A DNA stretch of 64,000 bases, from positions 7,055,001 to 7,119,000 of the forward strand of contig NZ_WSRO01000002.1 in the NCBI RefSeq assembly GCF_009769735.1, given 5' to 3'. This document shows positions 31,791 to 42,376 of the stretch, one piece after another. The notes beneath the pieces were generated by a model. It was not told the origin of the DNA, searched no databases, and worked only from the letters and a program-made list of their open reading frames with translations. Numbering within the stretch: position 1 is the first letter of the stretch; each line of letters opens with the position of its first letter. Both the position numbers and the translations under genes were made by a program. This stretch comes from Streptomyces sp. BA2 (GTDB lineage Bacteria > Actinomycetota > Actinomycetes > Streptomycetales > Streptomycetaceae).

Positions 31791-32737
31791 GCACGGACTC
31801 GAACGGCAGCTGGCGGATCTTCCGCGGCGACGGCATGCAGCGCCCCGTCACCATGCCGCCCGCTCCGCCCTGGCGCCGGTTCGGCCCACCGGACGGATCG
31901 GCGGCGCCGCTGCCCTATCTGATCGCCCGGGAGCACGCGGACGTGGTCAACGCGGCACTGCATCTGCGCAGGCCGCTCCTGGTGACAGGTCCCGCGGGCA
32001 CCGGCAAGTCCTCGCTCGCGCGGGCCGTCGCACACGAACTCAGCCTCGGCGAGCTGTTGCGCTGGCCGGTCAACAGCCGCTCCAGCGTGCAGGACGCCCT
32101 CTACCAGTACGACGCCATCGGACGCCTGAGGGAGACCACCCTCAGCCGTGACCGCGGAGACCGCGAGCCCTCCATCGGCAACTTCATCCGGCTCGGTGCT
32201 CTGGGCACGGCCCTCGCCCCGACCGGCACACCTCGGGCGCTGCTCGTCGACGAGATGGACAAGGGCGACGTCGACCTGCCGAACGATCTGCTGACCGTCT
32301 TCGAGGAGGGCGTCTTCGAGATACCCGAACTGGCCCGGCTGCCCGAGGAGATGGCGACCGTCGACGTCCTGACGGCGGACCACCACGGCTCGGTCGCCGT
32401 CGAGCAGGGCCGGGTGCAGTGCGTCGAGTTCCCCGTCGTCGTCATCACCAGCAACGGCGAGCGCGACTTCCCGCCCGCTTTCCTGCGCCGCTGCATCCGG
32501 CTCGACCTTCCGATCCCGGACGAGGACCGGCTGCGCGCCATCGTCTCGGCACACCTGGGGGACGGAGCACTCCTGGAGGTCGACGACCTGCTGCAGGCGT
32601 TCCTGCGCCGCCGGGCACCCGGCGAACTCGCCACCGACCAGCTGCTCAACGCGGTGTTCCTGCGGGCAGGGGGAGTGGACCTGGACGCCGAAGGGCTGCT
32701 GGACGCCGTGCTCCACCAGCTGACGGGAACCCTCTGA
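31787..32737 (+). CDS. MoxR-type AAA+ ATPase of the VMAP system
   Basis: 316 residues from ATG at 31787. Walker A GPAGTGKSSLARAVA (residues 68-82), Walker B ALLVDEMDKGDVDLPNDLLT, sensor 1 VVVITSNGERDFPPAF with the arginine finger region LRRCIRLDLPIPDE. This is the MoxR branch that pairs with vWA proteins to remodel a target. It is preceded by an extension of ~45 residues (RPVTMPPAPPWRRF). Overlaps on both sides show tight coupling with the protease-VMAP and SAV_2336 genes. Confidence 0.9.
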   Translation: MSTDSNGSWRIFRGDGMQRPVTMPPAPPWRRFGPPDGSAAPLPYLIAREHADVVNAALHLRRPLLVTGPAGTGKSSLARAVAHELSLGELLRWPVNSRSSVQDALYQYDAIGRLRETTLSRDRGDREPSIGNFIRLGALGTALAPTGTPRALLVDEMDKGDVDLPNDLLTVFEEGVFEIPELARLPEEMATVDVLTADHHGSVAVEQGRVQCVEFPVVVITSNGERDFPPAFLRRCIRLDLPIPDEDRLRAIVSAHLGDGALLEVDDLLQAFLRRRAPGELATDQLLNAVFLRAGGVDLDAEGLLDAVLHQLTGTL

Positions 32738-32739
32738 CC

Positions 32740-35700
32740 GTGGACCGCCGGGACGACACCCTGGGCACCGCCCTGCGGGTCCTCAAGGCGGCGGGGCAGA
32801 GCCTCGACGCGCAAGAAGTCCTGGACGTGCTGTGGCTGGCCCACCGCCTGACCGACGGCCCCGGAGAGCTGCCGCTGGAACGTGCGAGCCGCCGCGCGCG
32901 GAGCCGACCGGAGCCGTCCCCGCACGGCGAGGCGCCCGAACCGGCCGGGGACGACGGTGGACCCCCCGAACCGGCCACGCCCGACGACGACCTGCCCGAC
33001 CTCACCACGCCCGAGCTGCACGCCGCGTCCCTGCCCCCTCTCGTTCCCGACCGCCCCGCGCCCCTGCCGGCGGACGAGGAACAGCCCGCCCTTCCCCTGC
33101 GTGTCCCCGAGGACAAGGCGCTGCGGCAGGAGCTGCTCATCGGACGCGCGCTGCGCCCGCTGAAGCGCAAGCGGCCCAGCAGGTGGCGTCAGGAACTGGA
33201 CGAGGCAGCCACCGCGGCGGCGCTGGCCGAGACGCGGCTGCCCGATGTGGTCATGCGTCCGGCGCGTGAACGCTGGCTGCATCTGGCCCTTGTCGTCGAC
33301 GGCGGCCTCTCGATGCTCCTGTGGCACCGGCTCGCCGCCGATCTGCGCACCGCGCTGCAACGCCTGGCCGCCTTCCGCTCCATCCGGGTCCTCGGTCTCG
33401 ACACCCGCGGCGCCGACACCCCGGTACTGCACGGCAGGCCCTTCGACAGCGGCGGCTCCACCATGTCGCCCAGCACCCTGCTCGACCCGACCGGGCAGAC
33501 ACTGGTCCTCGTCGTCAGCGACGGCCTCGGCAGCGCCTGGCGGCGCGGCACCATGCACGACACTCTGCTGGAGTGGGCCACCAGAGGTCCGGTGGCGGTG
33601 CTCCACACCCTGCCGCCCGCACTGTGGGACGGCTCCGGCATCCAGGCCGACCGCTGGCAGGCCACCACCCGCAGGACCGGCGGCGCCAACACGTCGTGGG
33701 AGATCACCGACCGGGTGCTGCCCGTGGGCGTCGCCGACTTCTCCGGCGTGCCCATCCCCGTGCTCGAACCGGTGGCGGAGTCGCTGCGGGACTGGTCGCT
33801 GCTGCTCACCTCGCCGGGCACCACCGTCGAACTGCCCCTCCTGGCCCGCCCGCAGCGGCTCGCGCCGATCACCCCGGGGCGCGAGGTCCGCGGCATCCAG
33901 CACTTCCGTGACGCGGCATCCCCGGAGGCGTACCGCCTGGCCGCGCATCTGGCCGCCGTCTCCCCGCTGTCCGTGCCCGTCATGCGGCTCGTGCAGTCCG
34001 CCGTGCCCTGGCGGGCCCCGGCCGCGCAGCTGGCCGAGGTCTTCCTGGGGGGTCTGATGCACCCGTACCCGGCTCCCGTGCCGGGGCCGCTGCCCGCGAA
34101 GCACCGCATCTTCGACTTCACGGAGGAGAGCAAGACCGCGCTCCTCGACGCCGTGCCCAGCTCCGAACTGCTCCGCACCGGGCGGGCCATCGGCCGGCGC
34201 CTGGAACAACTGGCCGGCCGCTCACCGGACTTCCCCGCCTGGCTCACCCACCCCGAAGGAGCGGACACGGTGCCCGCCGCCTTCCATTCCTTCACCGCGG
34301 TCGAACGCCGGCTCCTCGCACGGTTCGGCGTGGCGGCGCAGCCCCGTGTCCCGGCCTTCGACGCGCCGGACGGGCCCCGTGCGGAGCCGTGGGCACCCTT
34401 GACCCCGCAGGATCCCACGCGCCTCGGCCGCTTTCAGCTGCTCGGCCGCAGGGCAGGCACCCGCACCTTGGTCTACCGGGGCCGGGACGACAGCGGCGGC
34501 GAGGCGGCCCTGCGGGTGGCACGTCCCGATCTTCCCGTGGCCACCGAGCAGTTGCTGATCACCGAGGCCGAGGCGCTGCGCCGGATGAACGGGCGCTACG
34601 CCCCCGAGCTCCTGGCCTCCGGACTCGACGACCGCCCCGCCTGGCTCGCCATGCGGCTGGTCGCGGCCCCCGGGAACACGGATCTGCAGCCGCCCCGACT
34701 CAATGAACTCCTCGCGTACGAAACGCCGGAAGGCACCTCCGCGTTCGACATCCTCACCAGCCTGCTGCTCGCCTGGCACCTGGCGAGCGCGCTGAGCATC
34801 TGCCATCTCAACGGGCTGGTTCCGGCCGGTCTCTCCCCGGACTCGGTGATGGTCCTGGAACGTTCCGTGGTGCTCGTCGGCCTCTCGGACTGCGTCGTGG
34901 ACGGTGAGTTCTCCGGTGCGGGAGCCGCGCCGACGCGAGAGGACAACGTCAAGTCCCTCGGCGAGCTGCTGCGGTTGATCAGCAGCAAGCGGCAGGCCTC
35001 CCTGCCCGGCCTGCCCGACGGCATGCACCTCTGGCAGGGAACCACCTGGCAGCCCCTGCGCGACATGGTCGAGCAGTGCCTGGACGCGGACCCGGGCAGG
35101 CGGCCCACCGCCGCTTCGGTCGCCGACAGACTGGCCCGGTACGTCGCGATCGCGCAGGCCATGCGCGGCGACGGGAAGCCCTCCGGACAGCCGGCGGCCT
35201 CCTCCGGCCGCGTGCCTCCGCGCCCGCCCCTGCAGACCACGGCGAGCGAGCAGAGCGCTCCGGGCACTTCCCGGATCGGCCGTCGCAGCCTCCGCGTGGA
35301 CCTGGGGATCGGAGGCGCCCGCGCCGCGCACGAGAACCGCCTGTCCCTGGCCCGCCGCCCCCTCACGTACAGCAGACGCGTCATCGTGGTCGGCGCCCAC
35401 CCGAGCTGCGGCCGGTCCACCACCACGTTCATGCTGGGCTCGCTGTTCGTGGCGGTGCGCGGCGAGCCGGTTCTCGCCATGGACGGCGCCCCGGTCAGCG
35501 GTGACCTGAACGGCTACCTGGTCCGGCAGAACACCGCGACACCCCGCGATCTCACCAGGCTGCCGATGGACGCGGGCCACGCCGACATCCGCCGCCTGAC
35601 CAGCCTCGCCCCCTCGGGCCTCGAAATCCTCGCGCACCGGGCCAGCTACGCCGTCCGCAGCCCGGCCTACGCAGAGGAGTACCGCCGCATCCTCACGATG

Positions 35701-36129
35701 ACGGCCCGCCACTACCCCGTGATGCTGACCGACTGGGCGGCGCCGCCGCGGGACCCGGCGCTCGACGTGGCCCTGGACATGGCCGACCGTCTGATCGTCT
35801 GCTGCACGACCTCGGCCTACTCCGTGACGGCCGCCGCCGAGCTCCTCGACGACCTGCGCGAGCGGGGTCGCGAGGAACTGGCCGGCCAGGCCCTGGTCGT
35901 CGCGTCCCGCCTCGGCGGCATCGACAAGCCCCTGCGGGATACGGACGTCGAGGAGCGCTTCACCGACGAGTGCGCCGGCACCGTCCTCATCCCCTTCGAC
36001 CTCCACCTCTCCGAACACCGCGCCAAGGAACTCGCCCGCCTCAGAGGACGCACAGCGGAGGCGTTCCTGGATCTGGCGGCGCGGGTCGTGTCGGGTCCGC
36101 GGGAGGCGGGAGCTCCCGACGCCGGGTAG
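32740..36129 (+). CDS. SAV_2336-type vWA-like protein fused to pseudokinase and MinD/EspI-like P-loop domain
   Basis: 1129 residues from GTG at 32740, 2 bases after the MoxR stop. Parts: a helical start (TALRVLKAAGQSLDAQEVLD), a Pro/Asp linker, a vWA-like SAV_2336 domain (~175-400; LALVVDGGLSMLLWHRLAAD, LVLVVSDGLGSAW) with a degenerate metal site, a helical domain, and a protein-kinase fold (~560-815; LGRFQLLGRRAGTRTLVYRG) lacking HRD and DFG (LVPAGLSPDSVMV; VGLSDCVVDG). The C-terminal domain (~880-1129; VIVVGAHPSCGRSTTTFMLG, LMLTDWA-like strand, DMADRLIVCCTTSAYSVTAA) is MinD/EspI-like but has Arg where the P-loop Lys should be. It probably senses or scaffolds rather than phosphorylates. Confidence 0.8.
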   Translation: MDRRDDTLGTALRVLKAAGQSLDAQEVLDVLWLAHRLTDGPGELPLERASRRARSRPEPSPHGEAPEPAGDDGGPPEPATPDDDLPDLTTPELHAASLPPLVPDRPAPLPADEEQPALPLRVPEDKALRQELLIGRALRPLKRKRPSRWRQELDEAATAAALAETRLPDVVMRPARERWLHLALVVDGGLSMLLWHRLAADLRTALQRLAAFRSIRVLGLDTRGADTPVLHGRPFDSGGSTMSPSTLLDPTGQTLVLVVSDGLGSAWRRGTMHDTLLEWATRGPVAVLHTLPPALWDGSGIQADRWQATTRRTGGANTSWEITDRVLPVGVADFSGVPIPVLEPVAESLRDWSLLLTSPGTTVELPLLARPQRLAPITPGREVRGIQHFRDAASPEAYRLAAHLAAVSPLSVPVMRLVQSAVPWRAPAAQLAEVFLGGLMHPYPAPVPGPLPAKHRIFDFTEESKTALLDAVPSSELLRTGRAIGRRLEQLAGRSPDFPAWLTHPEGADTVPAAFHSFTAVERRLLARFGVAAQPRVPAFDAPDGPRAEPWAPLTPQDPTRLGRFQLLGRRAGTRTLVYRGRDDSGGEAALRVARPDLPVATEQLLITEAEALRRMNGRYAPELLASGLDDRPAWLAMRLVAAPGNTDLQPPRLNELLAYETPEGTSAFDILTSLLLAWHLASALSICHLNGLVPAGLSPDSVMVLERSVVLVGLSDCVVDGEFSGAGAAPTREDNVKSLGELLRLISSKRQASLPGLPDGMHLWQGTTWQPLRDMVEQCLDADPGRRPTAASVADRLARYVAIAQAMRGDGKPSGQPAASSGRVPPRPPLQTTASEQSAPGTSRIGRRSLRVDLGIGGARAAHENRLSLARRPLTYSRRVIVVGAHPSCGRSTTTFMLGSLFVAVRGEPVLAMDGAPVSGDLNGYLVRQNTATPRDLTRLPMDAGHADIRRLTSLAPSGLEILAHRASYAVRSPAYAEEYRRILTMTARHYPVMLTDWAAPPRDPALDVALDMADRLIVCCTTSAYSVTAAAELLDDLRERGREELAGQALVVASRLGGIDKPLRDTDVEERFTDECAGTVLIPFDLHLSEHRAKELARLRGRTAEAFLDLAARVVSGPREAGAPDAG

Positions 36130-36159
36130 ACGCGGGAGCCACCGCCGGACGGAGCGGGG

Positions 36160-37659
<1,500 letters not shown>

Positions 37660-37724
37660 TCAGCCAGATTCGGATATCGGACACCCTGCGATCGCCCCGC
37701 CAGGGCTCGCATACGGGGTCGGAC

Positions 37725-38186
37725 TCAGTCCTCTTCGGGCGTCTCGGGACGCAGCAGCGGGTGCTTGACGCCCGGGAACACCGTGGCCCGGATCACCGGC
37801 TCGGCGGACGCGCCCTGCACCACCGTCTCGGCGACGCCCCACGGGCGGCCCGGCAGCACGACGAGGATGGTGTACGAGGAGGAGCAGCCCATGCAGTCGT
37901 AGCGGTCCGCCCAGGTCTCGACCTCGGTGCGGCTACCGGGATAGCGGGCCACGTGGCGGTGGCGTGCGTGGCAGCGGTCGCACTTCTCGCCCGGCTCGCA
38001 GGTGCCACCGCAGGGGCAGGGCACGTCCAGGGTCTCGGCGGGCTGCCAGCGCTGCGTGACGATCGCCTCGCGGGTGGCGCCCATGTCCTTCATGGCCTTG
38101 AGGTTGCGGGCGGCGACGTTGTACGACTCGCCGGTCGACGTCATCCGGTTCCGGATCACGTCCTTGCGTCCGCGGTTCGTCGTCAT
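37725..38186 (-). CDS. Cys-rich protein of unknown function
   Basis: 153 residues from ATG at 38186, with GGAGG 7 bases upstream. The start TTNRGRKDVIRNRMTSTGES is basic; residues ~50-75 contain PCPCGGTCEPGEKCDRCHAR, six Cys plus His in a compact knuckle, with another CMGCSSS later. Two zinc sites are plausible. The C-terminal strands (YTILVVLPGRPWGVAETVVQ) look like a small beta domain. I do not recognise the family. Confidence 0.65.
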   Translation of the reverse strand: MTTNRGRKDVIRNRMTSTGESYNVAARNLKAMKDMGATREAIVTQRWQPAETLDVPCPCGGTCEPGEKCDRCHARHRHVARYPGSRTEVETWADRYDCMGCSSSYTILVVLPGRPWGVAETVVQGASAEPVIRATVFPGVKHPLLRPETPEED

Positions 38187-38284
38187 GCTGGGCCTCCTGG
38201 GGTTCACGCAGCCCACCAGGAGGCCCATGAGATCGGTCCCCCTACGGTACCCGCCCGTCGGGCGCGGCCCCGAATCCCGCCGGG

Positions 38285-38695
<411 letters not shown>

Positions 38696-38787
38696 GGGGT
38701 GTCCTTCGGTTCGTCGGTTCGTCGGTGGCCGGGCGTGGGTCGTCGGGCGTCGGTTCGTTCGTCCGGCTCGTTTGTCCTGTCCAGATA

Positions 38788-38816
38788 GTTGCACACGATT
38801 TAGTTGTGCACAACTG
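38788..38816. promoter_or_regulatory. OhrR operator between ohr and ohrR
   Basis: A perfect 12-bp palindrome GTTGTGCACAAC (38803-38814) with an adjacent half-site gttgcacac (38788-38796). This TTGCACA/TTGTGCA arrangement resembles known OhrR sites and lies in the 149-base divergent promoter region. Confidence 0.75.
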
Positions 38817-38844
38817 AATGGCGCGTGCGAGGTACTCTGGACCC

Positions 38845-39333
38845 ATGACGTCAACGCCGACCGCCCTACCCCCCGGACGCGAGCTGCCCGACGTGCCCGA
38901 CGCCGAGCTGCTCCGCCTCGACCACCAGGTCTGCTTCTCGCTGCACGCCGCCTCGCGCGCCTTCGGCGGCGTCTACCGCGATGCCCTCAAGGACCTGGGC
39001 CTGACCTATCCCCAGTACCTGGTCATGCTGGTCCTGTGGGAAGACGGCCCGCAGCCCGTCAAGGCGATCGGCGAGCGGCTGCGCCTGGACTCCGGAACGC
39101 TCTCGCCGCTCCTGAAGCGGCTGGAGACGTCAGGGCTCGTCCGGCGTGAGCGCAGCGCCGCCGACGAGCGCTCCGTCACCGTCCAGCTGACGGACGCCGG
39201 GGCCGAGCTGCGTGAGCGGGCCCTGCCGGTGCCGCGCCGGATCCTTGCCTCGACCGGTATGACGGTCGAGGAGATCCTGGCTCTGCAAGGACTCCTCGGC
39301 CGCCTCACGGGCGCTCTCGACGGGGCTCAGTGA
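38845..39333 (+). CDS. ohrR: MarR-family organic-peroxide sensor
   Basis: 162 residues from ATG at 38845. The reactive Cys lies in the conserved DHQVCFSLHAASRAF, and the winged helix in YPQYLVMLVLWEDGPQPVKA, SGTLSPLLKRLETSGLVRRE, SVTVQLTDAG. Oxidation of the Cys releases the repressor from the ohr promoter. Short gap (4 bases) to the convergent metallophore binding-protein gene. Confidence 0.93.
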   Translation: MTSTPTALPPGRELPDVPDAELLRLDHQVCFSLHAASRAFGGVYRDALKDLGLTYPQYLVMLVLWEDGPQPVKAIGERLRLDSGTLSPLLKRLETSGLVRRERSAADERSVTVQLTDAGAELRERALPVPRRILASTGMTVEEILALQGLLGRLTGALDGAQ

Positions 39334-39337
39334 CGCT

Positions 39338-40342
39338 TCACCGCTTCAGCTCCCGCACGTACTTCCCGAACTTCTCCAGGCCGTCGATGTTGCGCGGCCC
39401 GCTGATGCCCTCGTTGTAGTCGAGCACGAAGAAGTTGTTCTTCTTCACGGCGGGCAGTTCCTTGGTGTGCGGGGACTTCTTCAGGAAGTCGATCTTCTTC
39501 TTGGCGGGCATGTCTCCGTAGTCGAAGATGATGATGACCTCGGGCTCGGCCTTGGCGACGGCCTCCCAGTTCACCTGGGTCCAGCGCTCGTCGAGGCCGT
39601 CGAAGATGTTCTTGGCGCCGGCGGCCTTGATGATGTCGTTGGGCGGGACCTGGCTGCCCGCCGTGAAGGGCTGGTCCGTGCCGGAGTCGTAGAGGAAGAC
39701 GGGGAGCGGGTCGCCCTTGGGGGCCTTCGACTCGACGGCGGCCACACGCTTCTTGAGGCCGCCCACGACCTCGTCCGCCTTCTTCTCCACCTTGAAGATC
39801 TTGCCCAGGCGGTCAAGGTCCGAGTACAGGGCCTTGAACGGGGTCACTTTCTCCGGGTACTTGGGGTAGTTGAAGCAGCTCTCCGTGTGCATGAAGCTCT
39901 GGATGCCGAGCTTGTCCAGGATCTTCGGGGTGATGCCGCGCTGGTCGCTGAAGCCCGAGTTCCACCCCGCGACGACGAAGTCGGACTTGGCCTCCACGAC
40001 GAGCTCCTTGTTGAGCAGGTCGTCGCTGAGCATCTTGACCTTGGCGTACTCCGACGCCCAAGGGGACTCGCTCACCGGCGGGTTGGCCGGAGGCATCACG
40101 TAGCCGTGGACGTGCTTCGTCAGGCCGAGGCTGAACATCTTGTCCGCGCTGCCGCCTTCGTAGACCACCGCGCGCTGCGGGGTCTTGTACGTGACCGGCT
40201 CGCCGCAGCGCTTGACGGTGACCTTCTCGGACGCGCCGCCCGCGCTCTTGGAGTCCGCGTCGACCTCCGCGCCGCAGCCGCTGAGCAGCAGGGCCGCCGC
40301 GAGCGCGGATCCGACGGCGGTGTATGTACGTGTTCTGGGCAT
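39338..40342 (-). CDS. Metallophore/siderophore-type ABC transporter binding lipoprotein
   Basis: 334 residues from ATG at 40342 (GAAAGG upstream). Lipobox LLLSGCG, then a FepB/BtuF-type two-lobe fold: KRCGEPVTYKTPQRAVVYEG, DKMFSLGLTKHVHGYVMPP, VVEAKSDFVVAGWNSGFSDQ, ANDIIKAAGA-like helix, WEAVAKAEPEVIIIFDYGDM. It binds a metal-ligand complex outside the membrane and passes it to the FecCD permease encoded upstream. Last gene of the six-gene operon starting at 45644. Confidence 0.9.
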   Translation of the reverse strand: MPRTRTYTAVGSALAAALLLSGCGAEVDADSKSAGGASEKVTVKRCGEPVTYKTPQRAVVYEGGSADKMFSLGLTKHVHGYVMPPANPPVSESPWASEYAKVKMLSDDLLNKELVVEAKSDFVVAGWNSGFSDQRGITPKILDKLGIQSFMHTESCFNYPKYPEKVTPFKALYSDLDRLGKIFKVEKKADEVVGGLKKRVAAVESKAPKGDPLPVFLYDSGTDQPFTAGSQVPPNDIIKAAGAKNIFDGLDERWTQVNWEAVAKAEPEVIIIFDYGDMPAKKKIDFLKKSPHTKELPAVKKNNFFVLDYNEGISGPRNIDGLEKFGKYVRELKR

Positions 40343-40365
40343 GGCTTGGTGGTGCCTTTCGGGTG

Positions 40366-41145
40366 TCAGAGGGGAGTCGAGGGGCTGAGTGCGTAGAGGA
40401 GTTGGGGGTCGCCGGTCAGGGGGTGGGTGATCACGCTGGCCTTGACGCCGAACACCTCGTCGACGAGACCCGTGGTGAGCACCTCTTCCGGCGTACCGGC
40501 GGCCACCAGCGCGCCCTCGGACAGCACTCCGATGCGGTCGCACGCGGCCGCCGCGAGGTTGAGGTCGTGCAGGACCACGAGGACGGTGAGCCCCGAGCCC
40601 TTCAGGAGCGAGAGGAGCTCTATCTGGTGGCGGACGTCGAGGTGGTTGGTCGGCTCGTCCAGGACCAGGATCCGCGGCTCCTGCACCAACGCCCTTGCCA
40701 GCAGGACGCGTTGACGTTCGCCGCCCGACAGGGTGAGTACGCCGCGGTCGGCGAGGCGGGTGAGGTCGAGACGGGCCATCGTCCGCGCGCACAGGTCGCG
40801 TTCGCGTGCGCCGAGCGCCTGGTTGCCGCGCAGATGGGGCGCGCGGCCCAGGGCGATGACCTCCTCCACCGTGAAATCGAGGTCCACGGCGCCGTCCTGG
40901 GCCATCGCGGCGACGACCTGCGCGCTGCGGCGCGGCGTCAGGCGGGAGAGATCGTCGTCGCCCACCCTGACCACGCCGGAACTCGGACGCAGCGCACGGT
41001 AGACGCACTTGAGGGCGGTGGACTTGCCACTGCCGTTCGGGCCGACCAGGCCCACGATCTGGCCGCTGCCCACCTTCAGGGACAGGTCCCGGACGAGGAG
41101 CTTGCCGTCGATCGTCACGGACAGGCCGTCGAGTACGAGTTCCAT
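40366..41145 (-). CDS. FecE/FepC-type ABC ATPase
   Basis: 259 residues from ATG at 41145. Walker A GPNGSGKSTALKCV, Q-loop VAAMAQDGAVD, signature LTLSGGERQRVLLARAL, Walker B RILVLDEPTNHLDVRHQ, H-loop VLHDLNLAAAACD. These are normal for importers of iron-siderophore, cobalamin or other metal complexes. One base separates it from the permease gene. Confidence 0.93.
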   Translation of the reverse strand: MELVLDGLSVTIDGKLLVRDLSLKVGSGQIVGLVGPNGSGKSTALKCVYRALRPSSGVVRVGDDDLSRLTPRRSAQVVAAMAQDGAVDLDFTVEEVIALGRAPHLRGNQALGARERDLCARTMARLDLTRLADRGVLTLSGGERQRVLLARALVQEPRILVLDEPTNHLDVRHQIELLSLLKGSGLTVLVVLHDLNLAAAACDRIGVLSEGALVAAGTPEEVLTTGLVDEVFGVKASVITHPLTGDPQLLYALSPSTPL

Positions 41146-41146
41146 C

Positions 41147-42310
41147 TCAACGCCCCCCGAACATATAGGCCTTGCGCCGCATCAGCGCGACGAACACCGG
41201 CACCCCGACCAGTGCCGTGATGACCCCGAGCGGCAGCTCGCGCGGCGCCACCAGCGTGCGCGACACCAGGTCGACCCAGACCATGAACACCGCCCCGACC
41301 AGCGGCGCGACGGCGAGCACCCGCGCGTGCGTGGCGCCGACCACCATGCGTACGAGGTGGGGCATGACCAGGCCGACGAAACTGATCGCGCCGCTGACGG
41401 CGACCATCACGCCGGTGATCAGCGAGGCGAGCAGGAGCAGGCCCTTGCGGTGCCGGTCGGGGCTGATGCCCAGGCTCGTCGCGGTCTCGTCACCGAGCGC
41501 GAGGACGTCGAGCGCCCGGCTGTACCTGTAGAGCACCGCGAGACCGAGCAGTACGCAGGCGGCGACGACGGGCAGGGCGCCCCAGCTCGCGGCGCCGAAG
41601 CTGCCCATCGTCCAGTACAGGACCATGCTGGTCGCCTCGCTGTCCGGCGCGAAGTAGATGATCACGCTCATCACGGCCTGGAAGCCGAGCGCCATGGCCA
41701 CGCCCGTCAGGACAAGCCGCAGCGGCGAGAGCCCGCCACCGCGGCTCGCCGAGGCGACGTACACCAGGAGGGATGCGACGAGCGCCCCGATGAACGCCCC
41801 CGCCGACACCGCGTAGATGCCGAGTGCCGCGAGTCCGCCGGTGACCGTGACGGCGACCGCGCCGACCGAGGCCCCGGACGAGACGCCGAGGACGAACGGA
41901 TCGGCGAGCGCGTTGCGCACCAGCGCCTGGATGGCGACGCCCACCGCGCTGAGGCCGGCCCCCACAAGTGCCGCGAGGAGCACGCGAGGTGTGCGGATCT
42001 GCCAGATGATCTGATACGTCGTCACCTCATCCGCATCGATGCTCCCGCCGCTCAGCGCCGCCCACAGCAGCCGGGCCGTGTCACCCGGCGTGACGACGGC
42101 GGAGCCGAGGCCGATGGCCACGACGACGGAGACGAGCAGGGCGAGGAAGAGCACGGCGCAGACCGCCCCCAGACCCGCCCGGGAGGCGAGACGGCTCCGC
42201 ACACCCTTGGCCGGCGGCGGGTCCGGTGGGGGTGCGTCGGGGGCCAGGGCAATGGCTGCCGTGGGGGAGGTCGCGGGCGGCGGGGACATGGCGGTGGTCG
42301 GGCCTCTCAA
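41147..42310 (-). CDS. FecCD-family permease
   Basis: 387 residues from ATG at 42310; ATG at 42289 is an alternative, since the first ~35 residues are a Pro/Ala-rich tail. About ten membrane segments; family signatures RTPRVLLAALVGAGLSAVGV, ALADPFVLGVSSGASVGAV, ALDVLALGDETATSLGI, ISFVGLVMPHLVRMVVGATH, ELPLGVITALVGVPVFVAL. A single permease gene implies a homodimer. The 66-base gap to the MFS gene lacks an obvious terminator, so one operon is likely. Confidence 0.92.
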   Translation of the reverse strand: MRGPTTAMSPPPATSPTAAIALAPDAPPPDPPPAKGVRSRLASRAGLGAVCAVLFLALLVSVVVAIGLGSAVVTPGDTARLLWAALSGGSIDADEVTTYQIIWQIRTPRVLLAALVGAGLSAVGVAIQALVRNALADPFVLGVSSGASVGAVAVTVTGGLAALGIYAVSAGAFIGALVASLLVYVASASRGGGLSPLRLVLTGVAMALGFQAVMSVIIYFAPDSEATSMVLYWTMGSFGAASWGALPVVAACVLLGLAVLYRYSRALDVLALGDETATSLGISPDRHRKGLLLLASLITGVMVAVSGAISFVGLVMPHLVRMVVGATHARVLAVAPLVGAVFMVWVDLVSRTLVAPRELPLGVITALVGVPVFVALMRRKAYMFGGR

Positions 42311-42376
42311 GTCGGTGTGGACTTAGGCGGGTTGGGCTCTTTGGGTTGGGGGCCCAGGGGCTGGCGGATCGGGGTG

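Noticed and set aside
32101..34209. Long minus-strand frames under the SAV_2336 gene
   Set aside because: They are Gly/Arg/Gln-rich shadows without start signals; the plus strand carries the coupled operon.
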